Of a DNA stretch of 64,000 nucleotides, positions 46,113 through 53,566 are shown piece by piece. The DNA is from Sphingomonas naphthae (GTDB taxonomy: Bacteria > Pseudomonadota > Alphaproteobacteria > Sphingomonadales > Sphingomonadaceae): NCBI RefSeq assembly GCF_028607085.1, contig NZ_CP117411.1, positions 3,855,828 through 3,919,827 of the forward strand, written 5' to 3'. How positions within the stretch are numbered: position 1 is the stretch's first letter; each line of letters begins with the position of its first letter. A program made the translations under genes and the position numbers. The notes beneath the pieces are model-generated. The model saw only the letters and a program-made list of their open reading frames with translations, did not search any database and had not been told where the DNA came from.

Positions 46113-46468
46113 CAGGCGAGGCTCGCATAGCTGGCGGTCGCCGTCGTGCCGCTTGCCAGCACCGCCTTCACCGCGAAGGGCAGGATGGCGAGGCCCGCGC
46201 CCGCCGGCACCGTCAGCGTCGTGTCGTCGGCCAGCTTCAGCGCGACCCGCCCGGCCACGCTGCAATCGATCAGGATCGCGCGGCCCGGTGTCTGCTCCGC
46301 GCCGATCGTCATCGCCGTCGCGCCGCGATAGGGGCAATCCGCCACCGGCAGCGGATGGGTCGGATCGACGGCGGTCGGCGCGGAGCCGACCGCGCCATAG
46401 GCCACGACCTGCTCGGTCACGATGGAGGAAGGGGTCGCGACCACCGGGGTCACGGGTTCGAGGGCCAT
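46112..46468 (-). CDS. Small protein of unknown function, paired with the SGNH hydrolase
   Basis: The product has 118 residues, mostly strand-forming (VALKLADDTTLTVPAGAGL), with a central ADCPYRGATAMTIGAEQTPG. It lacks a signal peptide and resembles small phage-structure-associated proteins in composition only. It is translationally coupled to the SGNH gene downstream and may be its chaperone, cap or binding partner. No recognised family. Confidence 0.6.
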   Translation of the reverse strand: MALEPVTPVVATPSSIVTEQVVAYGAVGSAPTAVDPTHPLPVADCPYRGATAMTIGAEQTPGRAILIDCSVAGRVALKLADDTTLTVPAGAGLAILPFAVKAVLASGTTATASYASLA

Positions 46469-46556
46469 TGCTGCATCTCCCGCCAGAAATCGCGTCGCTG
46501 CGATCGAGGGATGGCCAACTAGAACAAAACAGGAACTGTAGGACAGCGATATTTTT

Positions 46557-46576
46557 GCCCTCCCTTTAGGGAGGGC
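46557..46576. repeat. Hairpin beyond the 3' end of a glycosyltransferase gene
   Basis: GCCCTCCC-TTTA-GGGAGGGC is a perfect eight-base stem. For the glycosyltransferase at 46592-47830 it lies just after the stop, but the A/T tract is on the wrong side for a terminator on that strand. It may be a shortened member of the CCTCCC repeat family. Confidence 0.5.
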
Positions 46577-46591
46577 GTGGCGGCCGGTCCG

Positions 46592-47830
46592 TCAGGCCGA
46601 GAGCGGCAGCGCCTCGCGAATCGCCTGCGGCCTCGGCGTGTCGGCCACCGCCTGGCGGAACAGCGCCATCAGCCGATCGGCCAGCGCGTCGAACTGGTAA
46701 TTGGCGTCGTAGCAGCGCCGCGCCGCTCGGCCCATCGCGGCGCGAGCTTCGGGCGAGAGAGCGAGGAACCGGGCCAGCAGGGCATCGGCGCCCGCCTGAT
46801 CGTCCTTCTCGATCAGCCCGGCGCCGGCGGCATCCACCTCGCGCCACAGGTTGATCTTGTCGGTGATGAGTACCGGTTTGGAACAGGCCATCGCCTCGGC
46901 CACCACCACCCCGAAATTCTCGGAATGGGACACCAGCGCGAACGCCTCGCACGCATGGAACGCGCCCCATTTGGCCGCGCCCCGGATCATCCCGGCGAAA
47001 TGCACCCGCGCGCCGATGCCGCGCGCCTCGGCCTCGGCCGCCAGCACGCCGCGCAGGCCCACGTCGTCCGGCCCGGCGAACACCAGATCCATTTCGGGAT
47101 GCGCCGCCGCGATCCGGGCGAACGCCTCCAGCAGCAGGTCGCAGCCCTTCTTGGGATGGATGCGGCTCAGGAACAGGAGGAAGGGCCGCTCGCCCAGCGC
47201 CGGCAGCCCGGCGCGGAAGGTGCGTGCCGCCTCGACGGGGTCGCCCTGCATGTCGGCGCAGCCATAGCCCACGACATGGCCGTCCACCTGCCACGGCCGG
47301 AACGCGCCCTCGGCCAGGCGCTGCTCCTCGGCGGTGGTGAACAGCACCTTCTCCGCGCTGTTGAGCAACCGCCCCTCGCTCACCCGCCACGACAGCGCCT
47401 TCACCTTGCTCTTCAGCGGATAGGCCTGCTTGAACCACGGATCGAGCATCCCGTGGGTGAACACGAAATGCGGCAGGCGGTTGCCGGCCAGCGCGAGGCT
47501 GGCGGCCAGGCTGCTGTAATTCCACAGGCCATGCACCAGCGCCACGTCGTACCGATCGGTGTTGGCCTTCAGCCACGGCAGCAGCTTGGGCGAATAGCCG
47601 AAGCGGCGGTGCAAAGGCTGCGGCCCGCTCGCCCCGCCGGGTTCGCCGCGCGATCCCAGCGGCACCACGTCCAGCCCGCTGTCGGCCAGATAGGGCGCCT
47701 CGGGCGAATCCAGCGTCACGACATCGAACACATGGCCCCGCGCCCGCCAGATCCGGCTCAGGCTGCGCACCGTGCCGATCGGCCCGCCGTGCGCCGGATC
47801 GGCCGATCCGATGATGTCGAGGATACGCAT
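46592..47830 (-). CDS. Glycosyltransferase family 4
   Basis: The product has 412 residues. The GT-B fold begins ILDIIGSADPAHGGPIGTVR, the acceptor half has ALVHGLWNYSSLAASLAL and FTHGMLDPWFKQAYPLKSK, and the donor half has LLFLSRIHPKKGCDLLLEAF and VSHSENFGVVVAEAMACSKP with the E-x7-E nucleotide-sugar motif. Such proteins resemble WcaC/PslF-like EPS transferases. The 123-base gap before the small protein gene holds only the hairpin at 46557. Confidence 0.92.
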   Translation of the reverse strand: MRILDIIGSADPAHGGPIGTVRSLSRIWRARGHVFDVVTLDSPEAPYLADSGLDVVPLGSRGEPGGASGPQPLHRRFGYSPKLLPWLKANTDRYDVALVHGLWNYSSLAASLALAGNRLPHFVFTHGMLDPWFKQAYPLKSKVKALSWRVSEGRLLNSAEKVLFTTAEEQRLAEGAFRPWQVDGHVVGYGCADMQGDPVEAARTFRAGLPALGERPFLLFLSRIHPKKGCDLLLEAFARIAAAHPEMDLVFAGPDDVGLRGVLAAEAEARGIGARVHFAGMIRGAAKWGAFHACEAFALVSHSENFGVVVAEAMACSKPVLITDKINLWREVDAAGAGLIEKDDQAGADALLARFLALSPEARAAMGRAARRCYDANYQFDALADRLMALFRQAVADTPRPQAIREALPLSA

Positions 47831-47855
47831 TGGCCCGCCATGCCGATTTTACTGC

Positions 47856-47939
47856 TTTTGCGAAATTAGCGTGTTTTGCGAGTTATCTCAAGGAAATGAT
47901 GGAATTTGCGCGTATCGCGGCAAGTGTCGTGATTTTGCG
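47856..47939. repeat. Four direct TTTGCG repeats in a divergent intergenic region
   Basis: TTTTGCGA at 47856 and 47874, ATTTGCG at 47904 and TTTTGCG at 47933 are spaced 18, 30 and 29 bases apart, in an AT-rich tract between a minus-strand transferase and a plus-strand membrane gene. They may be binding sites for a regulator, or chance in an AT-rich promoter. Confidence 0.4.
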
Positions 47940-47994
47940 TTGCATCGCAGCATTGCGGGTTGGCCCGGCGGGGCGGCTAGGGCATGAGGCGGCC

Positions 47995-48309
47995 ATGGAT
48001 GCGCTCGTCAAAGCCTATCATTACGCCGGTCAGGTCATCGTCACCTGGACGGGGCAGAGCGACAAGTTCGTCCATGTCCATACCGGCCTGCTGCTGTGGC
48101 TGCTGGCGGCACTGGTGCTGCGCAAGCCGCTCCGCTCGATCTGGCCCTTCGCGATCGTCGCGCTGGCCGAATTCGTGAACGAGTTGCTCGATTATGTCTT
48201 CTACAGCGCGATCGATCAGGGCGACACCGTCGCCGACGTGGTCGCCACGCTCGCCTGGCCGCTGGTCCTGATGCTGGCCCTGAACATGAACCGCCGCCTG
48301 CGCGGTTAG
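47995..48309 (+). CDS. Small membrane protein of unknown function
   Basis: The product has 104 residues with three hydrophobic segments (VHTGLLLWLLAALVLRK, SIWPFAIVALAEFVNELLD and ATLAWPLVLMLALNM). The pattern Gln-x-Asp-Lys then His-x-His-x-Gly, and Glu-Phe-Val-Asn-Glu, resembles VanZ-like small membrane proteins, though it is not a firm match. The start at 47995 has GAGG five bases upstream. Confidence 0.7.
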   Translation: MDALVKAYHYAGQVIVTWTGQSDKFVHVHTGLLLWLLAALVLRKPLRSIWPFAIVALAEFVNELLDYVFYSAIDQGDTVADVVATLAWPLVLMLALNMNRRLRG

Positions 48310-48414
48310 GCCTGCGCCACGACTTGGCGAATTTTCCGATGATTTAGCAGGATCGTTGTGGCGCCGATCGAGCCACAAACGCAAAAAATAGCGGTTTTCC
48401 GGGTGTATTAGTGT

Positions 48415-48431
48415 TTGGCATGACTAATGCA
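48415..48431 (+). promoter_or_regulatory. Candidate sigma-54 promoter before a small exported protein
   Basis: TTGGCATGACTAATGCA has GG and GC ten bases apart, as sigma-54 promoters require, with two departures from TGGCAC-N5-TTGCA. A start about 12 bases after GC would give a 55-base leader to 48498. The match is weaker than those at 51714 and 54372. Confidence 0.4.
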
Positions 48432-48497
48432 CTGGTTTCGGGGCAGGCACGAACGGCGCGCCTGCACAGCGATCAACCGAAGTTCAGGAGTGCCATC

Positions 48498-48785
48498 ATG
48501 TCCCATCTCATCACGATCCGCCGCGCGATCGCCGCTGCCGCCGCCGGCACGCTGCTCGCCGTTTCCGCCGCCCCCGCCTTCGCCGCCGCGCCCGCGCCGG
48601 CCCCCGTCGCGCAGGACAGCGCCGCCGCCGAGCCGACCGGCTCGACCAGCATTCCCGCGCGCAAGATCTGCTTCGGCCGCACCCCCAGCGGCGCGAGCGA
48701 GGTCACGGGCTCGATGCTCTCGCGCAAGGTCTGCAAGACCAGGGCGCAGTGGGAAGCCGACGGCGTCCAGTTCGCCACCAAGTGA
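48498..48785 (+). CDS. Small exported protein, sphingomonad-type
   Basis: The product has 95 residues. The signal peptide ends near AAPAFA (residue 29). An Ala/Pro-rich linker follows, then RKICFGRTPSGASEVTGSML and SRKVCKTRAQWEADG. The cysteine pair (ICF, KVC) and the RKVCKTRAQW segment recur in small sphingomonad proteins of unknown function. AGGAG lies seven bases before the ATG. Confidence 0.75.
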   Translation: MSHLITIRRAIAAAAAGTLLAVSAAPAFAAAPAPAPVAQDSAAAEPTGSTSIPARKICFGRTPSGASEVTGSMLSRKVCKTRAQWEADGVQFATK

Positions 48786-48794
48786 CCCGGCCGA

Positions 48795-48827
48795 TCCCTC
48801 CCGCGCCCGTCTGGGGCGCGGGAGGGA
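48795..48827. terminator. Strong hairpin between convergent genes
   Basis: TCCCTCCCGCGCCC and GGGCGCGGGAGGGA form a 14-base perfect stem with a five-base loop, between the small exported protein and fliA. No T-run is present, so it would act as a barrier rather than as a canonical intrinsic terminator. Confidence 0.6.
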
Positions 48828-48846
48828 CTTGCCCGTTCCATCCCGC

Positions 48847-49572
48847 TCAATCGTCCCAATTCTTCAGTGCCTTGCGCACCCTGTCCAGCGCCGCCTTCTT
48901 GATCTGGCACACGCGCGCCGCGCCCACGCCCAGCGTCTGGCCGATCTCTTCCAGGTTCATCTCCTCGACGAAATAGAGTTGCAGCACCATCGCCTCGCGT
49001 TCGGGCAGGGTGCGGATCGTCGCCGCCAGCGCCTGCTTCAGCTGCTCGCGCTCGATCGTGTCGTCGATCCGGTCCTCGACATCGGCGAACCACATCGAGT
49101 GATCCGAATAGACTTCGTCGAGCGATTCCTGCCGCACGTTGGTCGAGGCATCGACCATTTCGCGGAAGGCCGAGGGTTCCATGCCCATCGCCTGCGCCAG
49201 CTCGGATTCGCTGGGTTGGCGGCCGAGTTCGGCCTCCAGCCGGGCGGTCGCCTTGCCCAGTTCCTTGCGCCGCGCCATCGCCGATCGGCACAAAGTCGCC
49301 TGCCGCCGGAGGTGATCGATCATGCTGCCGCGGATCCGCATCGTGGCGTAGGTCGAGAAAGCGTGGCCGCGATCCTCGTAGCCGTTGGCGGCCTCGACCA
49401 GCGCGACCATCCCGATCTGCACGAGATCCTCGATGTCGATCGCCGAGGAGACCCGGCCGTGGACGTGCCACGCGATCTTGCGGACGAGCGCCATGTGGGT
49501 CCGTGCGAGCTTTTCGGGGCTCGGGCGCGCGGGATTGCGGCTGTAGGTCATCTGGGGATCAGCGAGTGCCAT
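48847..49572 (-). CDS. fliA: Flagellar sigma factor FliA (sigma-28)
   Basis: The product has 241 residues. Region 2 is visible in IDIEDLVQIGMVALVEAANG and FSTYATMRIRGSMIDHLRRQ; region 4 is LPEREAMVLQLYFVEEMNLE followed by EIGQTLGVGAARVCQIKK. It directs RNA polymerase to late flagellar genes and is held back by FlgM, which is present at 52211. Its start lies inside the flhA 3' end with a 14-base overlap, and GGAGG sits eleven bases upstream. Confidence 0.94.
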   Translation of the reverse strand: MALADPQMTYSRNPARPSPEKLARTHMALVRKIAWHVHGRVSSAIDIEDLVQIGMVALVEAANGYEDRGHAFSTYATMRIRGSMIDHLRRQATLCRSAMARRKELGKATARLEAELGRQPSESELAQAMGMEPSAFREMVDASTNVRQESLDEVYSDHSMWFADVEDRIDDTIEREQLKQALAATIRTLPEREAMVLQLYFVEEMNLEEIGQTLGVGAARVCQIKKAALDRVRKALKNWDD

Positions 49573-51685
49573 GCGAGGCCTCCAGGCTGCGGGTGGGTTC
49601 GGCCATGCCGCCGACCACCGCCATCACCTCGACGGGCTTGCCGTCGGGGATTTCAAGGAAGGAGAGCACCGGCATGTCGGGCAGGTGCGGGCGAAGCAGC
49701 CGGGCGACGGCGCGCCGGGCGGCGGGCGAGGTGACGAGCGCGAAGCGCGCCGCCTGCGCCTGAAGGGGCTGGGCCGCCTCGTTCACCGCATCGATGATGC
49801 GGCGGCCGAGCGCGGGTTCGATCGGGTGGGTGGCCTGCGCGCCGATGCGCACGGCCTGGGCCAGCAGGCCTTCCAGCCCCTGATCCAGCGTGATGACGGG
49901 AAGGGGCATACGGACGGGCACCATGGTCTGGATGATGAGGGCGCCGATGCGCAGGCGGATCGCCTCCACCAGCGCGGCGGGGTCGAGCGTCTCGCGCGCG
50001 GATTCCACCATCGCCTCGGCGATCCGGCGGAAATCCTTGAGCGGCACGCCTTCGGAGAGAAGGGCACGCGACGCGGCGGTGATCTGCGACAGCGAGAGCG
50101 GCGCGGGGGTGAGCCCGGCGACCAGCTGCGGCGCGCTTTCCTTCAGCGCGTCGAGCAGCTTCTGCGCCTCGTCCATGCCGAACAGGTCGGAGGCGGCCGC
50201 CAGAATGAGCTGGTTGAGGTGGGTCGCGACGACCGTGGCGCAATCGACCACGGTATAGCCCGCGACCACCGCCTCGCCGCGCTTCTCCGGGCTGATCCAC
50301 ACCGCGTCCATGCCGAAGCTGGGATCGCGCGTGGCGCGGCCCTCGACCCGGCCTTCCAGATCGCCGCTGTCGAGCGCCAGCAGATCGTCGGGCCAGGCCT
50401 CGTCCTCGCCCATCGCGACGCCGCCGATCAGGATGCGATAGGCATTGGGGGCGAGCGCCAGATTGTCGCGCACCCGCACCATCGGCATCACGAAGCCGAG
50501 TTCGCGGCTGAGCTGGCGGCGGATGCCGGTGATGCGGGCCATCAGCGGCGCGCCCTTGCGCTCGTCGACCAGGTTGATCAGGCCATAGCCCAGCTCCAGG
50601 CTCAGCACCGCGCCGTCCGACACCTCGTCCCAACCGATCGTGGCGGGGTTGGCGGGCGGCGGGGCGGCGGCGATGGCGGCGGTCTCGGCCAGCGTTTCGG
50701 CCGGGGTCTTGGCGCCCTTCAGCTTCCAGGCGGTGAAACCGGCGAGGCCGGCGGCGGGCAGGATGATGAAGTGCGGCATACCCGGCAGGATGCCGAGAAA
50801 GCCCAAGATGCCGGCCACCGGCGTCCAGGCGCGGGCCGAACCGAACTGGCTGGTGATCTGATTGGACAGGTCCATCGGGCTGGACACGCGCGTCACGATG
50901 GCGGCGGCGGCGATCGAGAGCAGCAGCGCCGGGATCTGCGCGACGAGCGCGTCGCCGATCGCGAGCTGGATATAGGTCGAGGCCGCCTCGCCGATACCGA
51001 GGCCATGGTTGACCACACCCAGCACGAGGCCGCCGAGGATATTGATGGCGAGGATCATCACGCCGGCGACGGCGTCGCCCTTCACGAACTTGGACGCACC
51101 GTCCATCGAGCCGTAGAAATCGGCTTCGGTGGCGACTTCCTGGCGCTTGGCCTTGGCTTCGTCGGGCGTCATCAGGCCGGCGTTGAGATCGGCGTCGATC
51201 GCCATCTGCTTGCCGGGCAAGGCGTCGAGGGTGAAGCGGGCCGACACTTCGGACACGCGGCCCGCGCCCTTGGTGATGACGACCATGTTGATGATCATCA
51301 GGATCGCGAACACGAACAGACCGACGGCATAGTCGCCGCCGATCAGGAAGTGGCCGAACGCCTCGATCACATGGCCGGCGGCGGCCGCGCCATTATGCCC
51401 GTCCACCAGCACCACGCGGGTCGAGGCGACGTTCAGCGCCAGCCGCAACAGGGTGGTGAAGAGCAGCACGGTCGGGAAGGCGGAGAAGTCGAGCGGCTTG
51501 GCGGCGTTCAACGCCACCATCAGCACCGCCAGCGAAATCATGATGTTCGAGATGAAGCCGATGTCGAGCACGATCGACGGCACCGGCACGATCATCAGCC
51601 CCACCAGCAGCAGGGTCGCGAACGGAAGGATGGCGCCCTTGATCGAGCCCACCCATACCTTGCGGTTCAACGCCTGTGTCGCCAT
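49559..51685 (-). CDS. flhA: Flagellar type III export protein FlhA
   Basis: FlhA is the major export-gate subunit at the base of the flagellum. The product has 708 residues with about eight N-terminal hydrophobic segments (residues 15-330), the FHIPEP-signature region VITKGAGRVSEVSARFTLDA, LPGKQMAIDADLNAG, and a large cytoplasmic C-terminal domain. Length and pattern are typical. flhB is absent from this window. A sigma-54 promoter is read just upstream, and fliA follows as a coupled gene. Confidence 0.95.
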   Translation of the reverse strand: MATQALNRKVWVGSIKGAILPFATLLLVGLMIVPVPSIVLDIGFISNIMISLAVLMVALNAAKPLDFSAFPTVLLFTTLLRLALNVASTRVVLVDGHNGAAAAGHVIEAFGHFLIGGDYAVGLFVFAILMIINMVVITKGAGRVSEVSARFTLDALPGKQMAIDADLNAGLMTPDEAKAKRQEVATEADFYGSMDGASKFVKGDAVAGVMILAINILGGLVLGVVNHGLGIGEAASTYIQLAIGDALVAQIPALLLSIAAAAIVTRVSSPMDLSNQITSQFGSARAWTPVAGILGFLGILPGMPHFIILPAAGLAGFTAWKLKGAKTPAETLAETAAIAAAPPPANPATIGWDEVSDGAVLSLELGYGLINLVDERKGAPLMARITGIRRQLSRELGFVMPMVRVRDNLALAPNAYRILIGGVAMGEDEAWPDDLLALDSGDLEGRVEGRATRDPSFGMDAVWISPEKRGEAVVAGYTVVDCATVVATHLNQLILAAASDLFGMDEAQKLLDALKESAPQLVAGLTPAPLSLSQITAASRALLSEGVPLKDFRRIAEAMVESARETLDPAALVEAIRLRIGALIIQTMVPVRMPLPVITLDQGLEGLLAQAVRIGAQATHPIEPALGRRIIDAVNEAAQPLQAQAARFALVTSPAARRAVARLLRPHLPDMPVLSFLEIPDGKPVEVMAVVGGMAEPTRSLEASHGTR

Positions 51686-51688
51686 GCA

Positions 51689-51711
51689 ATCCTCGCTAGT
51701 TACGCGAGGAT
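51689..51711. promoter_or_regulatory. Inverted repeat around the flhA transcription start
   Basis: ATCCTCGC-TAGTTAC-GCGAGGAT is a perfect 8-base inverted repeat. The predicted sigma-54 start falls inside one arm, so it is more likely a DNA operator than an RNA hairpin; however, the arm nearest flhA contains its GAGGA Shine-Dalgarno sequence, so an upstream start would make it an RBS-hiding hairpin. Confidence 0.5.
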
Positions 51712-51713
51712 CA

Positions 51714-51730
51714 CTGCAAGCGGCGTGCCA
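51714..51730 (-). promoter_or_regulatory. Sigma-54 promoter of flhA-fliA
   Basis: On the minus strand TGGCACG-CCGC-TTGCAG matches the sigma-54 consensus with the GG and GC elements ten bases apart. The start codon of flhA is about 30 bases downstream. The enhancer-binding activator is not in the window. Confidence 0.8.
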
Positions 51731-51752
51731 GTTTTGGGGGTGGGTCTTCTAA

Positions 51753-51880
51753 AGTCCTCCCCTGCAAGGGGAGGGGGACCGCTCGCGCAGCGAGGGGTGG
51801 AGGGGTATCGCGCTATCGGTAGGGTGACACCCCTCCGTCAGCCCTGCGGGCTGCCACCTCCCCTTGCAGGGGAGGATTTA
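51753..51880. repeat. Long palindromic repeat, family C
   Basis: The ends CCTCCCCTGCAAGGGGAGG and CCTCCCCTTGCAGGGGAGG are near-identical inverted arms, each self-palindromic, with inner pieces (CGCTCGCGCAGCGAG, AGCCCTGCGGGCT) forming smaller hairpins. It lies between the flgN-like stop and the flhA promoter. It belongs to an extragenic repeat type frequent in sphingomonad chromosomes. Confidence 0.85.
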
Positions 51881-51885
51881 GGCGC

Positions 51886-52209
51886 TCAGGCCATCCGCCC
51901 GGTGCGCGAATACGCCCCGCCGCCCCGGCTCACGCCGGCGGCGGCCGACAGCGTTTCCAGCCGGCGGCGGTTGCGATCGGATTGGTAGTTCAGGTGGACG
52001 CGGGCCTGTTCGGCCAGCTCCAGCGCGGCCAGCACGCGGCGGCCGATGCCGGGATAGTCGCGCCAGTTGCCGCACGCCTTCAGCGCGGCCACGGCCGAGC
52101 CATATTCGGTCGCGGCGGCCTGCATGGCGTGCGAGTCCGTGCCCCCGCTCGCGTCGATCAGGGCGCGCGAGGCGATGATGAGGCGGCCGAGGGTCTCTTC
52201 GTTGCTCAC
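51886..52209 (-). CDS. FlgN-like flagellar chaperone (putative)
   Basis: The product has 107 residues, mainly helical, with a late ARVHLNYQSDRNRRRLETL segment similar in kind to FlgN. FlgN keeps FlgK and FlgL soluble before export and usually follows flgM. This gene starts one base after the flgM stop. It is shorter than most FlgN proteins (about 140), so the name is a best guess from order and helix content. Confidence 0.5.
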   Translation of the reverse strand: MSNEETLGRLIIASRALIDASGGTDSHAMQAAATEYGSAVAALKACGNWRDYPGIGRRVLAALELAEQARVHLNYQSDRNRRRLETLSAAAGVSRGGGAYSRTGRMA

Positions 52210-52210
52210 G

Positions 52211-52477
52211 TCAGCCGATGTCCTGCTCGATCATCTTCGCGGCGATCGCGTCGGCGTTCACCGTATAGCTGCCGTCGGCGATCGCGGCCTTGATGCGCGC
52301 GACCTTGGCGCTATCGACCGGCGCGCCGTGCGCGGCCATGTCGGCCGCCGGCTTGGGCGTGTCGGCCTGCTCGGTGGCGGCCGCGGCGGCGCCCGAAACG
52401 GCGGCGGTCTTCTTGATCTCCGGGCCACGCACCACGTCGAGGCGGGGCGGCTGCACCTTTCCCAATCCGTCGATCAT
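52211..52477 (-). CDS. flgM: Anti-sigma-28 factor FlgM
   Basis: The product has 88 residues. The C-terminal FliA-binding region is VDSAKVARIKAAIADGSYTV followed by NADAIAAKMIEQ. The N-terminal half is unstructured, as usual. FlgM blocks FliA until it is exported. GGAGTCAGCAAC precedes the ATG. A sigma-28 promoter is read upstream, giving feedback from FliA to its own inhibitor. Confidence 0.92.
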   Translation of the reverse strand: MIDGLGKVQPPRLDVVRGPEIKKTAAVSGAAAAATEQADTPKPAADMAAHGAPVDSAKVARIKAAIADGSYTVNADAIAAKMIEQDIG

Positions 52478-52516
52478 GTTGCTGACTCCTGTTCCTGCGT
52501 GCTCGTCACAAGCCCA

Positions 52517-52543
52517 TTAACGGCTCGATCATACTTCACTTAA
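52517..52543 (-). promoter_or_regulatory. Sigma-28 (FliA) promoter for flgM
   Basis: On the minus strand TTAAGTGA-N11-GCCGTTAA matches TAAAGTTT-N11-GCCGATAA: the -10 box is seven of eight and the spacing is exact, while the -35 box is weaker. The -35 box overlaps the flgA stop codon (52536-52538). The flgM start is about 40 bases downstream. Confidence 0.7.
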
Positions 52544-53045
52544 ATCCGGGCACGCGAACAATTCCTGCATCGACGATTTCTGCGAAAATCGGCGGGTTTT
52601 TGGGATCGGTCTTCACGCGGATGCGCGCGCCAATGCCGCCATCCTCCTGCGCGATCGCGCCCGAGGATACGGTCATGCCGGGCAGCGCCGCCTGCAATTC
52701 GACCGGATCACCGCGCCGGATCACGGGCATCGCCTGTTGCTGCGGCTGGTAGGAAGCGGTCTGGACGCTGCCCGCCAGCCGCTGGATCGGCACGCGGATG
52801 CGCCAGCCGGTCGCCACGCAGCGGATCGCCACCGCGCCCATCGCGGGCGGATCGATCTCGGCGGGCTTGGGGCAGGCGGCCAGCTTCATGCGGCGGTCGA
52901 TCGGGGCGGCGGGGCCGCCCGGCTGGCCGATATCGGCGTCGAGCGCGGCCACCAGCCGCCGCTCCAGCCGGTCGAGATCCTCGAACGGATTGGCGGCCAC
53001 GGCCGGCGCGGCGAGGAGCAGAAGGGGCAGGACGAGAGCGCGCAT
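52536..53045 (-). CDS. flgA: Flagellar P-ring assembly chaperone FlgA
   Basis: The product has 169 residues with a signal peptide (MRALVLPLLLLAAPAVAANP). The SAF-type C-terminal domain is seen in QQQAMPVIRRGDPVELQAAL, PGMTVSSGAIAQEDGGIGAR and IRVKTDPKNPPIFAEIVDAG, typical of FlgA. It acts in the periplasm on FlgI (59447). GGAG eight bases upstream supports the start. Confidence 0.9.
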   Translation of the reverse strand: MRALVLPLLLLAAPAVAANPFEDLDRLERRLVAALDADIGQPGGPAAPIDRRMKLAACPKPAEIDPPAMGAVAIRCVATGWRIRVPIQRLAGSVQTASYQPQQQAMPVIRRGDPVELQAALPGMTVSSGAIAQEDGGIGARIRVKTDPKNPPIFAEIVDAGIVRVPGFK

Positions 53046-53095
53046 GGAGTTTCTCCGAAATATACGCGCGTAGCTCTGCAATCCCCGTGCCAGTG

Positions 53096-53566
53096 TTATT
53101 TCGCCGCCGGGGTTTCCGCTATGAGCAGGCGCTGGCCACCGGCCCCGCCAAGGTCCGGGATGGAGACGGCGATCCGCCGTTGATCGACGCCACCGGCCGC
53201 CAGCGCCCGCGCCACGGCGGCGGTGCGCGCGGCGGCCAGTTCCCAGCGGTCGAGCCGGTTGCCCGAAGCATCGGCGCCCCGGCTTTCGAGGCGCAGGCCG
53301 TGGCCGGCGCCGGCGGCCGCTTTGCCCATCGCCATCAATCGATTGCGCGCGGCGGGCAGCAGCAGCGCCTCGTTGGGCGCGAACAGGGCCTTGGCCAACT
53401 CGCTGTGCGCGGGCGGCGGGCCGGCGCCGTGGAAGGCATCGCGCAGCCCCTCCGCCAGCTTGCGCCGGTCGACCGTCTGCGCCTGAAGGATCAGCAGGAA
53501 ACCCAGCAGCAGCAGGCACAGATCGGCGAAGCTCAGCGCCCAGCGCGAGCGGACCCGCGCCCTCAT
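53096..53566 (-). CDS. Compact MotB-like flagellar stator protein
   Basis: The product has 156 residues. The membrane segment WALSFADLCLLLLGFLLIL carries FAD, the Asp being the stator proton site. An OmpA-like peptidoglycan-binding stretch (GNRLDRWELAAARTAAVARA, then IAVSIPDLG) follows. Typical MotB proteins are 240-300 residues, so the linker and plug region are much reduced. It overlaps the upstream motA-like gene by four bases. Confidence 0.8.
   Translation of the reverse strand: MRARVRSRWALSFADLCLLLLGFLLILQAQTVDRRKLAEGLRDAFHGAGPPPAHSELAKALFAPNEALLLPAARNRLMAMGKAAAGAGHGLRLESRGADASGNRLDRWELAAARTAAVARALAAGGVDQRRIAVSIPDLGGAGGQRLLIAETPAAK

Noticed and set aside
44727..46468. Prophage remnant at the SGNH and small-protein genes
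   Set aside because: No integrase, capsid, portal, terminase or tail genes adjoin; the fibre-like module alone is not evidence of a prophage.
46557..46576. Intrinsic terminator after the GT4 gene
   Set aside because: On the gene's strand the hairpin is followed by A rather than T, so a rho-independent terminator is not supported.
33614..47830. Complete exopolysaccharide assembly operon
   Set aside because: No priming transferase, Wzx flippase, Wza or Wzc export gene is seen, and strands alternate.
51753..51880. Repeated CCTCCCC blocks considered as a CRISPR array
   Set aside because: Only one inverted unit without spaced direct repeats, and no cas gene in the window.
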